From contig CANMOY010000002.1 of assembly GCA_947499595.1 (NCBI GenBank), positions 310,001 through 374,000 of the forward strand: DNA of 64,000 nt. The letters are read 5' to 3'. The stretch's first letter is position 1. Each line of letters opens with the position of its first letter. The translations under genes were made by a program, and so were the position numbers. Below the pieces are notes generated by a model, which saw only the letters and a program-made list of their open reading frames with translations, made no database searches and was not told the DNA's origin. Below, piece by piece: positions 51,406 through 60,961 of this stretch. The stretch comes from an uncultured Mesonia sp. Its GTDB lineage: Bacteria > Bacteroidota > Bacteroidia > Flavobacteriales > Flavobacteriaceae.

Positions 51406-52755
51406 TTAAAACCGTATGGCGTTTAGTTTTTGGTACATTCTTAACGCTTGACTATCGCTTAAGGCCGCTACGTGGCTTGTGAGCCGAATTAACCAATCGT
51501 ATGCTTCTTCGCCAGCTTGGGGCAACTCAAAGTCTTGTAAAAATCCTTTAAGAATGAGTTCGTGATAATTGTTTTGAGCGTGTTTAATTTTGTTCTCAAT
51601 GGCTTCGGTAAAAACCTCTAGCAACTTGTGAATAACTTGGTAGCCCACAATTTCTTTTTCAATAACCTCTTGACTTTGGTATACTTTTTCAACCGATATA
51701 GAGATAATATCTTTTATTTGGGGTGCATACACCGAGAAGTCGAGCAAGGCATGATGAAATTCACCTTGTAGAATGGCTTCTTCATTCTCTAAAAATACCC
51801 GTACAGCATCTTGTATTAAGGTGTTTATAGCCAGCGAACGTAAATAACTTAAGCGGCTACCAACGCTAGTAAGCGAGTGGTACTTGCTAGTGTTTATACT
51901 TTTCTTTACCAATTGGATGAGGTATTCTAAGGCTTTATCTTCGGGGATTAGTCCTAAATTTATTCCGTCTTCAAAATCTATGATGGTATAACAAATGTCA
52001 TCGGCAGCTTCAACCAAAAAAGTTAACGGATGACGATGGTAGTGGATATTTAGGGCATCGCCTTTCTTTTTTAGGCCTAAACCTTTGGCTACACTTTCAA
52101 ATAGTTGTTTTTCTGACTGGAAATAACCAAATTTCTTGTCGCTTATTTGGTTACTGGGTTTGTGCGGTAAAGATTCTTTTGGGTATTTAGTAAAAGCTCC
52201 TAAAGTGGCATAAGATAGCCGCAAACCGTTAAGATTGCCGTTTTTGGTTTCGTTTAGTAGTTTAAAACCATTGGCATTTCCTTCAAATTTTATTAAATCT
52301 TGGTATTGTGTTGCAGTCATTTGGTCTTTAAAACGCTGGCCTTTTCCGCTAAGGAAAAATTCACCCATGGCTTTTTCACCTGCATGACCAAAAGGCGGGT
52401 TCCCAATGTCGTGAGCTAAGGCAGCAGCTGCCACAATAGCACCAAAATCGTTGAAATGATGCCCTAAATCTTCTTGAAGGTAGGGGTATTTTTCGATAAT
52501 TTTCTTCCCTACTTGTCGACCCAAAGAACGCCCTACTACAGAAACTTCTAAGCTGTGGGTAAGCCGAGTATGAACAAAGTCTGTTTTAGAAAATGGAATT
52601 ACTTGAGTTTTATCTTGAAGACTCCTAAAAGCCGAAGAGAAAATAACCCTGTCATAATCTACTTCAAAGCCTAATCGGGTATCGTCTTGGTCTTTTCGAA
52701 GACGCGGTTGCTCATCTCCATAACGGGTAAGTGCTAGTAATTGTTCCCAGTTCAT
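51406..52755 (-). CDS. dgt: Deoxyguanosinetriphosphate triphosphohydrolase
   Basis: A 449-residue HD enzyme splitting dGTP or other dNTPs into nucleoside and triphosphate. HD motifs are FVHTRLTHSLEVSVVGRSLG near 60-80, AAALAHDIGNPPFGHAGEKA near 110-130 (the HD pair) and VEAADDICYTIIDFEDG near 245. Length and motif order match the Dgt family. dNTPases of this type can also restrict phages, but it is far from the defence island. A consensus promoter lies at 52846-52878. Confidence 0.93.
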   Translation of the reverse strand: MNWEQLLALTRYGDEQPRLRKDQDDTRLGFEVDYDRVIFSSAFRSLQDKTQVIPFSKTDFVHTRLTHSLEVSVVGRSLGRQVGKKIIEKYPYLQEDLGHHFNDFGAIVAAAALAHDIGNPPFGHAGEKAMGEFFLSGKGQRFKDQMTATQYQDLIKFEGNANGFKLLNETKNGNLNGLRLSYATLGAFTKYPKESLPHKPSNQISDKKFGYFQSEKQLFESVAKGLGLKKKGDALNIHYHRHPLTFLVEAADDICYTIIDFEDGINLGLIPEDKALEYLIQLVKKSINTSKYHSLTSVGSRLSYLRSLAINTLIQDAVRVFLENEEAILQGEFHHALLDFSVYAPQIKDIISISVEKVYQSQEVIEKEIVGYQVIHKLLEVFTEAIENKIKHAQNNYHELILKGFLQDFELPQAGEEAYDWLIRLTSHVAALSDSQALRMYQKLNAIRF

Positions 52756-52845
52756 GCGTTAGTTTTACGGGTAAAAATACTAAACTCAATGCAGTTTTAG
52801 GGAGTTCTAGAATAAAAAATACAAAGCAACTTTGCACGGCTAACA

Positions 52846-52878
52846 CAAAAATAGCGAGGCTATTCACAAATACACAAA
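52846..52878 (-). promoter_or_regulatory. Flavobacterial-type promoter of dgt
   Basis: On the minus strand TTTG (52875-52878) and TATTTTTG (52846-52853) are 21 bp apart. Both lie inside a 13-bp inverted repeat (TACAAAGCAACTT at 52820-52832 and its complement at 52901-52913). Confidence 0.55.
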
Positions 52879-52920
52879 ACTTAAACGGTGTTACGCAATC
52901 AAGTTGCTTTGTACTTTAGT

Positions 52921-52955
52921 AAAACCTGTACCAGAAAACCGGTCGGTACAGGATA
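52921..52955 (-). terminator. Rho-independent terminator after the lipoprotein gene
   Basis: Arms CCTGTACC (52925-52932) and GGTACAGG (52945-52952) pair perfectly, and on the minus strand TTTTACT follows. It ends transcription of the two minus-strand surface protein genes. Confidence 0.75.
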
Positions 52956-53052
52956 AAATGATTGGTTAGTTAGTTTAATTGTCGTTTACGAGGTAAACCT
53001 ACAATCCGGTTTTTAAACTGATGGTTTTGGTTATAGTTGGTTACTCAAAAAT

Positions 53053-53652
53053 TTATTGGGGGAGGTATGCACCAGCCCCGATACGAAATTTAAGCGTTCC
53101 CGTAATTTTTAGCGATTCGTTAATTTCAGTAGCGCTATTGTCAAAAATACCGTCTAAAATTAAATCAAGACTAGCTAGGCCTCCCTCTTCGGTGGCAAAA
53201 TAGGTTTTTAGGTTCTTTACCGTTACGGTTCCCGAGCGAGAAATATAACCTTCACCGGTGAATCCTGTGAAAGTAATGGCTAGAGCCGAACTATTTTCTG
53301 GATTGTTTTCTTCGCTATCATAGTCGGTGAGTGGCATGGCTTTACCATTATTCATTTTTATAAAGCCTGTGAGATATAAATTTTTATCTTCATCGCTAAG
53401 CGAAATGCTTAAGCCTTCAATTCCGTCGCTATTCACATAAACGGCAGCCATATTGTTCCAATCACTACCTTCGGTATCTGTGATAAAGGTGTTGCTGAAT
53501 TCACCTTTGTTCTCGATGTTTAAAATGTACGAGCTCTGATCGTTATTTTCACCTGTTGGCGAAGCAGAATCGTCATCGCTACTGCAAGCGATAAGCATTA
53601 AACTCGCTAAAAGCAAAAAGCTAAGTTTGATAGGTTGATAATTGAGTTGCAT
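53053..53652 (-). CDS. Hypothetical lipoprotein
   Basis: A 199-residue exported lipoprotein: lipobox LMLIACSSDDD with Cys23 and an acidic linker, then a beta-rich domain (ILNIENKGEFSNTF, FTGFTGEGYISRSGTVTVKN, ending KITGTLKFRIGAG). A Cys followed by SSDDD is a typical surface-export signal of Bacteroidota lipoproteins. No function is known to me. It lies 26 bp downstream of the barrel gene at 53679. Confidence 0.75.
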   Translation of the reverse strand: MQLNYQPIKLSFLLLASLMLIACSSDDDSASPTGENNDQSSYILNIENKGEFSNTFITDTEGSDWNNMAAVYVNSDGIEGLSISLSDEDKNLYLTGFIKMNNGKAMPLTDYDSEENNPENSSALAITFTGFTGEGYISRSGTVTVKNLKTYFATEEGGLASLDLILDGIFDNSATEINESLKITGTLKFRIGAGAYLPQ

Positions 53653-53678
53653 AATAAGATTGGTTTGTAGTAGTTAGT

Positions 53679-54194
53679 TTATATTTTGAATTTTACGCCG
53701 GCGGCGATAACCGCTTGACCTTCATCTATGATTACATATTTTAGTTTGGCAAAGGGCACTAAGCTTGAGCCAAGGTCAAAATTAATACCTGCTCCAATAT
53801 TTAAGCCTACACGACCATCGCTGGCTTCAAAATCGCCACCGCCAAACGGACCGAAATCTATATCAGATTTCACTTTAACCTGACTGTAATTTACCCCGGC
53901 AAGGCCAAAGACTTGAATGCCGTCATCGGCTAGAAAATAATAATGCCCATCTGCATTTATTTCCCACCAATTTACTTTTATTGGTCCTTCTTCTTTAGGG
54001 AAATAATAAATAAAATTGGGAGAAAGACTTATGCGTTCTGCAATATGAAATTCGGCTGTAGCGCCCAAACCAATGTTTTCAATTTCGGTACCATAAGCCA
54101 ATGCGGCTCCAATTTTGGTTTGCATTTGAGCTTGGCTAGTCCATAAGCCTCCAGCGATTAAACAAAGTGCGGTAAAAAGTAATTTTAGTTTCAT
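53679..54194 (-). CDS. Small outer-membrane beta-barrel protein
   Basis: A 171-residue protein with a signal peptide (1-22, ending SQAQ) and eight alternating strands (KIGAALAYGTEIENIGLGA, GHYYFLADDGIQVFGLAGVN, VGLNIGAGINFDL, VIAAGVKFKI at the end). The pattern resembles OmpX/OmpA-type opportunistic porin-like barrels. It is the first gene of a probable pair with the lipoprotein downstream. Confidence 0.78.
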   Translation of the reverse strand: MKLKLLFTALCLIAGGLWTSQAQMQTKIGAALAYGTEIENIGLGATAEFHIAERISLSPNFIYYFPKEEGPIKVNWWEINADGHYYFLADDGIQVFGLAGVNYSQVKVKSDIDFGPFGGGDFEASDGRVGLNIGAGINFDLGSSLVPFAKLKYVIIDEGQAVIAAGVKFKI

Positions 54195-54245
54195 AATGTA
54201 ATAGTTTAGTTAATAGTTAGTTATTAGTGATTAAGGTTTGTTTGT

Positions 54246-55031
54246 TTAAAATTGTTGGTAACCAGCTGTCGAAAAACTAAAAGCTTTCTTCTCTAAACTT
54301 ATGCAGCGCATACGCATATTACGTTTTGATTTTTTATGGTGCTTGAAGTCCATTAATAATACCAAGCCGTTTTCGTTGGGATCAAAACCTTCAGGGAAAT
54401 TCTTGAGGTTTTGTTGTTGTTGGTAAATCATTTTTACCGGAACCTCTTGCGTAAAATACAGATCTATTTGATATTCATCATTGGTGTAGCGCTTGCCTTG
54501 GCATTGATAGCCTAAAATATTCTTTGAGGGTAACTCACTAAATTGGTAATCGCTTTCTTCTTCCCAAGTATCTTCCTCCAAATCGACCTGCATGGCCTGA
54601 ACTATTTTTTGATTGCCGGCCTGAATAAAACTGAATTGTGTGTTCTTTTGTGTATCGATTACCATAAACATATCCGCGCCAGCGTCTTGCAATTTCATAC
54701 CCATATACTGGTTGTCTGTATCTAGAAAATAGGTCATTTGCATTTGCTGTTGTTGACTTTGCATCTCAAGCACATAGGTATAGTCAAAATGGTAACTCTC
54801 TCTGGGTGCGATTTTGCTCGACTTTACGCGAATGTTCTGGGGTGCATTTAAAACCTCATCCATCCCGCTTTCAACGCCTTTGGCAGCCTTATCGGCCGAT
54901 TTATCAATGATAACTTGTTCGGCTTTTTGCTCGACTTTCTTTTTAAGCTTTTTAAAGATTTGGGCCTCACAAGGACTCAGCCCTATCAAAAAACTAAAAG
55001 CAATCAGTACATATTTCATTCGTGCATCCAT
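54246..55031 (-). CDS. Secreted DUF4412-like protein
   Basis: A 261-residue exported protein. The signal peptide KYVLIAFSFLIGLSPCEAQ favours the ATG at 55017-55019 as an alternative start, four codons in. A basic KKLKKKVEQKAEQ segment follows. The main domain contains FDYTYVLEMQSQQQQMQMTY, ILGYQCQGKRYTND and PEGFDPNENGLVLLMDF, as in DUF4412 proteins of Bacteroidota. Its function is unknown. It is on the same strand as the two surface protein genes after it. Confidence 0.72.
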   Translation of the reverse strand: MDARMKYVLIAFSFLIGLSPCEAQIFKKLKKKVEQKAEQVIIDKSADKAAKGVESGMDEVLNAPQNIRVKSSKIAPRESYHFDYTYVLEMQSQQQQMQMTYFLDTDNQYMGMKLQDAGADMFMVIDTQKNTQFSFIQAGNQKIVQAMQVDLEEDTWEEESDYQFSELPSKNILGYQCQGKRYTNDEYQIDLYFTQEVPVKMIYQQQQNLKNFPEGFDPNENGLVLLMDFKHHKKSKRNMRMRCISLEKKAFSFSTAGYQQF

Positions 55032-55078
55032 CGGTTTGCGGTTTTTGGTTGACTCAAATATCGGATGAATACAGGCAA

Positions 55079-55108
55079 TAAAAAAGGCTCAGTTTGCAAT
55101 TGAGCCTA
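55079..55108 (-). terminator. Rho-independent terminator after the DUF3109 gene
   Basis: Arms AGGCTCA (55085-55091) and TGAGCCT (55101-55107) are followed on the minus strand by TTTTTT. A second small hairpin, ATACCCGATACTGGGTAT, is at 55182-55199. Confidence 0.75.
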
Positions 55109-55242
55109 AATAGTTTGTAAGTGGTTGTTTTTTGTGTGTAACTAGCAAAATACTGAAATACAGCTTGTTAGCTTGTAAAAGATACCCGATACTGGGTATT
55201 GAAAGCCTTGTTGTAAATGTTTATTACCAAGTAGGCATAAGC

Positions 55243-55806
55243 TTATAAATCTTGGGCGGTTTTCTCGATTTCGGCATACCAATCTTCACCGAATTTCTTT
55301 ATTAGCGCTTCTTTTACAAATTTATAAATAGGAGTTTGTAGTTGCTTTCCTAAGCTACAAGCATCATCGCAAATGGGCCAACGGTGGTAATTTACCGCGG
55401 CAAAATCTGAATAACGCTGTACACGTACCGGATACAATTCACAAGAAATCGGTTTTTTCCATTTGGTTTTTCCATCGCGATAAGCGGCTTCAATTCCGCA
55501 AAGGGCTGTGCCTTTATCGTCAAAAGTGACATAGGCACATTCTCCGCCGTTTACCAATGGCGTTTCCAATTCGCCTAAATCATTGTTTACATACAAGCCT
55601 TGTTCCTCGATGGCCTTTATACCTTCTGGCCTCAAATAAGGCTTTACACTTGGGTAAACTTCTTCTAATTGGCTCACCTCTTCAGGCTCAACTGGCGCGC
55701 CAGCTTCACCTTCTACACAACAAGCTCCTTTACAAGCTTTTAGGTTGCAAACAAAATCTTTAGTGAGTATATCTTCTGATACGATTGTTTTACCGATTTG
55801 AAACAT
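55243..55806 (-). CDS. DUF3109-family Cys-rich protein
   Basis: A 187-residue cytoplasmic protein. The Cys motif CNLKACKGACCVEGEAGAPV (20-39) and later GGECAYV, ALCGIEAAY, PISCELYPVR and PICDDACSLG give at least nine Cys. They probably form one or more metal or Fe-S centres, as in DUF3109 proteins. No reaction is known. It is a single gene with its own terminator, divergent from marC. Confidence 0.88.
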   Translation of the reverse strand: MFQIGKTIVSEDILTKDFVCNLKACKGACCVEGEAGAPVEPEEVSQLEEVYPSVKPYLRPEGIKAIEEQGLYVNNDLGELETPLVNGGECAYVTFDDKGTALCGIEAAYRDGKTKWKKPISCELYPVRVQRYSDFAAVNYHRWPICDDACSLGKQLQTPIYKFVKEALIKKFGEDWYAEIEKTAQDL

Positions 55807-55933
55807 GCTAATTACCGATTTTGGGCAAAGATACGCTTATAAAAATTTATGAAAAATTTAAAAATTATATTCTTTAAAACCCGATTTAAATTTTAATTTT
55901 GCGGGCTTTTAAAACAAAGAATATTAAGAAGTT

Positions 55934-56509
55934 ATGGGTTTTGACTTAAAAGAAATAGTAACCGCTAGCCTTATTTTATTTGCTGTAATAGATATCATTG
56001 GGAGTATTCCTATTATTGTTGATTTAAGACGTAAAGTAGGGCATATTCAAAGTGAAAAGGCAGCGATTGTAGCCGCTATTCTAATGGTGGTTTTCTTGTT
56101 TGTAGGAGAAGAGATTCTAAAATTAATTGGGATTGATGTAAACTCCTTTGCGGTTGCGGGTGCTTTTATTTTATTTTTCCTGGCACTAGAAATGATCTTA
56201 GGAATACAATTGTATAAAGATGATGCACCCGAAACGGCTTCTATTGTACCTCTGGCTTTTCCATTGGTGGCAGGTGCCGGTACAATGACTACTTTATTGT
56301 CTCTGCGTGCAGAGTATGCGACTGTTAATATTATTGCCGCCATCATTATTAATATTATCTTTGTGTACTTGGTGCTTAAATCGTCTAAAAAAATTGAGAC
56401 GGTATTGGGTTCTCAAGGAATTAATGTAATACGTAAGATTTTTGGTGTTATTCTATTGGCTATTGCCGTAAAATTATTTGTCACCAATATTCAAAATTTA
56501 TTTAACTAG
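55934..56509 (+). CDS. MarC-family integral membrane protein
   Basis: A 191-residue protein with six transmembrane helices. Motifs IDIIGSIPIIVDLRRK near 20-35 and AFPLVAGAGTMTTLLSLRAE near 108-127 are typical of the MarC/YhgN family. The transport function is unproven in any member. A TAATTTTG box lies at 55894-55901. It starts a pair with the small membrane protein gene 5 bp downstream. Confidence 0.9.
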   Translation: MGFDLKEIVTASLILFAVIDIIGSIPIIVDLRRKVGHIQSEKAAIVAAILMVVFLFVGEEILKLIGIDVNSFAVAGAFILFFLALEMILGIQLYKDDAPETASIVPLAFPLVAGAGTMTTLLSLRAEYATVNIIAAIIINIIFVYLVLKSSKKIETVLGSQGINVIRKIFGVILLAIAVKLFVTNIQNLFN

Positions 56510-56514
56510 AAGTT

Positions 56515-56718
56515 ATGAAGTATGTAATTTTTGTGATCATAGGCCTAGCCATTGCTTTAGCCGCTTTTAATATAAGTATGCTCGACCTGAACCATATTAT
56601 GAGTAAAGAGAGCTCTATTGCATTAGCCGGAGTCTTAGCTAGTTTATGTGTTTTGGTATTAATGCTTATTTTACTGGTATCAAGAAGCATTCAAAAGAAA
56701 TACCAAGACCAAGAATAA
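56515..56718 (+). CDS. Small two-helix membrane protein
   Basis: A 67-residue protein with two hydrophobic helices (KYVIFVIIGLAIALAAF, 2-18, and IALAGVLASLCVLVLMLILL, 35-54) and a charged C-terminus (SRSIQKKYQDQE). It lies 5 bp after marC on the same strand. I recognise no family with a known role. Confidence 0.7.
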   Translation: MKYVIFVIIGLAIALAAFNISMLDLNHIMSKESSIALAGVLASLCVLVLMLILLVSRSIQKKYQDQE

Positions 56719-56725
56719 GTAAGCC

Positions 56726-58309
56726 TTAAAAAGCGAGACGCTCTACTCTTTTTATATAAGGGTCTTGAGAATTGATGATTTGCTCTTTTACTTGAGTGTT
56801 AAACAACTGCTCGCCCATACTGGCTTTGAGGTATAGCTTAAGCAAATCTTGGTAGCGACCAAATCGGTAATCAAAATTGAATTGATGAAGGTAGCTAATG
56901 AATTCACGAACCCACTCCTCGTCTAACTCGTACGATTGAATGAACTCCTCTTTTGAGAGGTCTGTAAATGCACTTCTGTCTTTCTCGAGCTTGTTAAATA
57001 CAAACCGATCCATAATACCTCCGCGAAGCATATAAGTTAGTTTTTCTTTGGTCACATGGGTGTCTTTAGGTATAAACACATCTGGAGTAATACCTCCACC
57101 ACCATAGACCACTTTTCCTTTAGGGGTGGTATAACGCAAGCTATCGTTTACTTGAATGCTGTCTTTGTGTTTTAATTCTCCGTTTTCATATCGGTTGAGG
57201 TACTCTAAATGGTAGCTTTCGTTATTGTCTCCGTATGGCTTTTGTATAGATCTTCCCGTAGGTGTGTAATAACGGGCTACCGTAAGCCTCACAGCACTGC
57301 CATCGCCCAATTCCATCTCGCGTTGCACCAAACCTTTTCCGTAAGAACGCCTACCAATAATGGTTCCTATATCGTGATCTTGCAAGGCACCCGCAATCAC
57401 CTCACTTGCCGAGGCGGTATATTCATTAATCAATACATACACCTGTGCCGATTCAAAATTACCCACATCGCTGGCCATGGTTTTAACTACCTCATCGCGC
57501 TTATTTTTAGTAAATAAAATGAGTTGATCTTCTTTTAAAAAATCATCGGCGATGTGTATTGCAGGTTTGAGAAATCCTCCGCCGTTGTCACGCAAATCTA
57601 GCACCATGTTTTTGGCTCCTAGATCGATTAGTTTTTGGGAGGCTTCTTGATACTCGATAAAGGTGTTTTCGGCAAATCGGTTTATTTTTATGTAGCCCAA
57701 TTCGGGACCCAGCATATAAGCGGCATCAATACTTTTAATGGGAATGTGATCGCGTTCTACTTCAATTTCGAGTAAAGAATCGCTACCCTTGCGTTGTACC
57801 TTTAACAGCACGCTGCTGTTAACTTTACCTTTAAGGATTTTACTTAGCGAATCATTGCTGAGCTGAGCGCTAAATAAAGCCTGATTGTCGGCATATAAAA
57901 TGCGATCGCCGGCTTTTATTCCCGCTTTAGCGCTAGGGCTATCGTCTAGCGGACGAATAACGGTAATGGTGTCATTGATACGATAAAAATTTATACCAAT
58001 ACCCACAAAATCCCCTTTCATATTTTCACTTACCTCTGCGTACTCACTTTGCGGAATATAAGTAGAATGCGGATCGAGATTGGCAAGAATGCTATTTACC
58101 GTTACATCTACAATACTATCGGTATTTACGGCATCTACATATTCATAATCGATATAATCGATAAGTCTTCCCAGTTTTTCTTTCTTTTTATTTGTGGTAT
58201 TTGGGCTATCGAGTGGGGTTTCAAAATTGAGGTAGGCACCTGCAAAAATTCCTAGCGCTAAACAAAGCCCTAGCAATAGCGGAAAGTATATGGGATTTAT
58301 TTTTTTCAA
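56726..58309 (-). CDS. S41-family C-terminal processing peptidase
   Basis: A 527-residue periplasmic serine protease of the Ctp/Tsp family. An N-terminal membrane anchor (about 8-27) is followed by a PDZ domain (about 85-175, GIKAGDRILYADN). The catalytic domain has NEYTASASEVIAGALQD with Ser near 303 and RRSYGKGLVQRE with Lys near 330. The C-terminus is helical. It overlaps the upstream dCMP deaminase stop by 4 bp, so the two are co-transcribed. Confidence 0.92.
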   Translation of the reverse strand: MKKINPIYFPLLLGLCLALGIFAGAYLNFETPLDSPNTTNKKKEKLGRLIDYIDYEYVDAVNTDSIVDVTVNSILANLDPHSTYIPQSEYAEVSENMKGDFVGIGINFYRINDTITVIRPLDDSPSAKAGIKAGDRILYADNQALFSAQLSNDSLSKILKGKVNSSVLLKVQRKGSDSLLEIEVERDHIPIKSIDAAYMLGPELGYIKINRFAENTFIEYQEASQKLIDLGAKNMVLDLRDNGGGFLKPAIHIADDFLKEDQLILFTKNKRDEVVKTMASDVGNFESAQVYVLINEYTASASEVIAGALQDHDIGTIIGRRSYGKGLVQREMELGDGSAVRLTVARYYTPTGRSIQKPYGDNNESYHLEYLNRYENGELKHKDSIQVNDSLRYTTPKGKVVYGGGGITPDVFIPKDTHVTKEKLTYMLRGGIMDRFVFNKLEKDRSAFTDLSKEEFIQSYELDEEWVREFISYLHQFNFDYRFGRYQDLLKLYLKASMGEQLFNTQVKEQIINSQDPYIKRVERLAF

Positions 58310-58746
58310 ATTGGCTGGTGAGCTATATCATTAAAATGTTCTACTTCAACGCCGGCACGCTTTAAAAAATCTATTCCGGCATTGTCTTTATAAGCGTTTA
58401 AATATACCACACGTTTTATGCCAGCTTGGTGTATAAGCTTGCTGCAATCTTTACAGGGAGACATGGTAATATACAATGTAGCATCTTTACAAGTTTGGGT
58501 ACTACGGGCCACCTTTAAGATGGCGTTGGCTTCGGCGTGCAAGACATACCATTTGGTAAGTCCGTCTTCATCTTCACAAGGATTTTCGAAACCGCTAGGC
58601 GTGCCGTTATACCCGTCTGATATAATCATGCGATCTTTCACTATAATGGCGCCTACCTGTTTGCGCTGGCAGTGCGAAAGTTTCCCCCATTCTTTAGCCA
58701 TGCGTAGGTAAGCCTTGTCAAATTTAAGTTGCTTTGCTTTATCCAT
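58306..58746 (-). CDS. dCMP deaminase
   Basis: A 146-residue zinc enzyme that deaminates dCMP to dUMP for dTTP synthesis. Zinc-binding motifs are VLHAEANAILKVA (HAE near 69-71) and YITMSPCKDCSKLIHQ (PCxxC near 95-101). DGYNGTPSGFENPCEDED near 46-62 is typical of the dCMP rather than the tRNA family. It is the first gene of a pair with the S41 protease. Confidence 0.92.
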   Translation of the reverse strand: MDKAKQLKFDKAYLRMAKEWGKLSHCQRKQVGAIIVKDRMIISDGYNGTPSGFENPCEDEDGLTKWYVLHAEANAILKVARSTQTCKDATLYITMSPCKDCSKLIHQAGIKRVVYLNAYKDNAGIDFLKRAGVEVEHFNDIAHQPI

Positions 58747-58987
58747 AAAATTATCTGGTCTTGCTGCTTATTAAAACTATAACCGACACAAATTTATTGT
58801 TTTTCATTCAATTTATCCCGATATATTTTAAGCAGTGCGGGTTAGCTGGTTTTAGCTTTACGGATTTAATTTCGGGTAGCGACCAAAATTGGTCCTTCTG
58901 GTTATTAAAAAGCCATAGGAGTAAAAGTTTTATTTGGTTGTTGCATGCTATATAAAAGCAACCGATTAGGCATCCGTAAAGGAAAAA

Positions 58988-59569
58988 CTAAAGAATCCAA
59001 TTGGCACGCAACAGCGGAATGCTTAATCCTATAACCAAGGCAGCGATAAACAACACCCAATCCCGTTTTGAAAAACGCAATAGGCTTTGAAATACCAAAC
59101 TTAGTAAAAGCACTACCAAGACTACAATAAGCTGAGCGGCTTCTATACCTACGGCAAAAGCGAACAACCTGCCAAAATCTACTCCAGAACTTCCTGTGGT
59201 GCTAAGAAAAAATGAAGAAAACCCAAACCCATGTACCAACCCGAAAAAAAGCGTGATGGCGTAGAGTAAAGTCTTGCCGCTTTTTACATTTTTTCCCGCA
59301 GTAAACAAACGGTAAATTGCGGTGACCAAAATGCTCACGGGTATTAAAAACTCGATCACCCTGCTCGAGAGACTGACCAAATCATAAGCAGCAAGCACTA
59401 AAGATAGGGTGTGGCCTAATGTAAACAGGGTAACTAAAGCAATTACGGGTTTAAAATCTTTAAATCCAAAGGCTGCAACCAAAACACTGAGGAATAAAAC
59501 GTGATCATAGGCATTCCAATCGAGTACGTGTGTGAGCCCTAAGTTAAAATAAATTAAGAAGTCGTTCAT
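58988..59569 (-). CDS. HupE/UreJ-family membrane protein
   Basis: A 193-residue protein with five to six helices. The signature GLTHVLDWNAYDHVLFLSVL near 11-30 has conserved His and Asp that could bind a metal, and LFTLGHTLSLVLAAYD near 48-63 is a second family motif. GLVHGFGFSSFF near 110 completes the pattern. HupE/UreJ proteins are thought to be nickel or cobalt permeases, but this genome context gives no hydrogenase or urease. The upstream spacer has no other gene. Confidence 0.85.
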   Translation of the reverse strand: MNDFLIYFNLGLTHVLDWNAYDHVLFLSVLVAAFGFKDFKPVIALVTLFTLGHTLSLVLAAYDLVSLSSRVIEFLIPVSILVTAIYRLFTAGKNVKSGKTLLYAITLFFGLVHGFGFSSFFLSTTGSSGVDFGRLFAFAVGIEAAQLIVVLVVLLLSLVFQSLLRFSKRDWVLFIAALVIGLSIPLLRANWIL

Positions 59570-59642
59570 GCGGCCGGTGTTTTTTCTTCACCCAAACTTA
59601 CATTTTTCTATTTAAAAAAGCACAGACTTAAGCTGAATAAAT

Positions 59643-60758
59643 TTAAGGGCCTTGCGGCTTGTGACCGGGGTCAAGCTGAGGGTCATTTTTATAAACCATT
59701 GTGCGGTGGGGGTAAGGTATGCTTATACCTTCGGCATCAAAACGTTTTTTTATCGATTCGAGCAAATCGCATTTCAAGTCAAATGAATCGGCGTAGTTGC
59801 TGGTCCATACCCAAGCACGCATCAATACAGCCGACTCTTGTAACTCGACTACCTTTACAGGTACTACAGGCTCATTGTTGGCTTTTTCTAGCGGCGTGCG
59901 GTTGTCTAAGGTAAAGGGATGCTTCATACACTCTTCGCGCATAATTTTACGCGCTAAATCAATATCACTTTCATAAGCAATGCGCATAAAAATCCATTGC
60001 CGAACCAAGCTATTGCTCAGATCATAATTAATCAAGCGTTCTTTATTGATGATGGAGTTGGGTATAACAATCATTTTATTTTGAAAATCTTGAATCACCG
60101 TATGCCGTAAGGTAATATCGTGCACGGTGCCCATCATGGTATCGGTAATCTGAATGATATCTCCAATTTTAAAGGGCTTAAAGCTGATGATAAATAAGCC
60201 ACTTACCAAATTGGCGAGCGCTTCTTGCGAGGCAATACCCAACACAACTGCGAGAATACCCGCACCTCCTAATACGGTACCGGCAATGTGTTTAAGCGAC
60301 GGAAAAGCTAAAATTATAAGTAAAACCCCAACGAGATAAACGCCTATACTGGCTAAATATTGAATAAAACGTAAACTGGTAGAGTCTGCTCCTTGAGCGG
60401 TTTTCTCTTGAATGCGTTTACTAAAAAACAATTGTACCATGGTGGCGGTAAGAATACTTACCACTAGCACCACCCCTACATATACAATAAGCTGCAGGTT
60501 TTCTTTGATTATAGTGGTGGTTTTGGCACTCGCAAACACAAAGCTGATACTCGCAAGCCCAGTAATCAACCAAAGTAAATTTAAAATTTTCTTTACATTG
60601 CGTAAACTGCTTAAGCTCTCATAATTGTATTTTTTCTCTAGTCGCTTGGTAAAAAAACGATAACTCCAATTGGTGAGCCACAATAAAAAAACAGTAGCCA
60701 CTAAAACAAAGCCTACAAATAAAATATCTTGATGGTAAAGCTGCCAAAAATTTTCCAT
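59643..60758 (-). CDS. MscS-family mechanosensitive ion channel
   Basis: A 371-residue membrane protein. Four N-terminal helices lie before residue 180. The pore helix region is GTVLGGAGILAVVLGIASQE with ALANLVSGLFIISFKPFKIG, the MscS core. A beta domain follows with DTMMGTVHDITLRHTVIQDF and IVIPNSIINKERLINY. The C-terminal domain has AWVWTSNYADSFDLKCDLLE. It opens under membrane tension to release solutes. It stands alone, 73 bp from the HupE gene. Confidence 0.92.
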   Translation of the reverse strand: MENFWQLYHQDILFVGFVLVATVFLLWLTNWSYRFFTKRLEKKYNYESLSSLRNVKKILNLLWLITGLASISFVFASAKTTTIIKENLQLIVYVGVVLVVSILTATMVQLFFSKRIQEKTAQGADSTSLRFIQYLASIGVYLVGVLLIILAFPSLKHIAGTVLGGAGILAVVLGIASQEALANLVSGLFIISFKPFKIGDIIQITDTMMGTVHDITLRHTVIQDFQNKMIVIPNSIINKERLINYDLSNSLVRQWIFMRIAYESDIDLARKIMREECMKHPFTLDNRTPLEKANNEPVVPVKVVELQESAVLMRAWVWTSNYADSFDLKCDLLESIKKRFDAEGISIPYPHRTMVYKNDPQLDPGHKPQGP

Positions 60759-60961
60759 GCTATAATTACTTAAGAAAGCAAGATAATAAATATCGTGCAG
60801 TTCTAGCGGGGTTTTGTCTCGGTAATTATCAAGTAGTTTGCTGTATTGAGTTTCGGCTTTAAGCCTAGAAAGCTTTAAAAATTTATAAAAATAAGCGGAT
60901 GAAAGCAGTTTTTACTGATTTTTCAGGAAGAAATCATTAAATTGTAGGTAAATTAAAGCGT

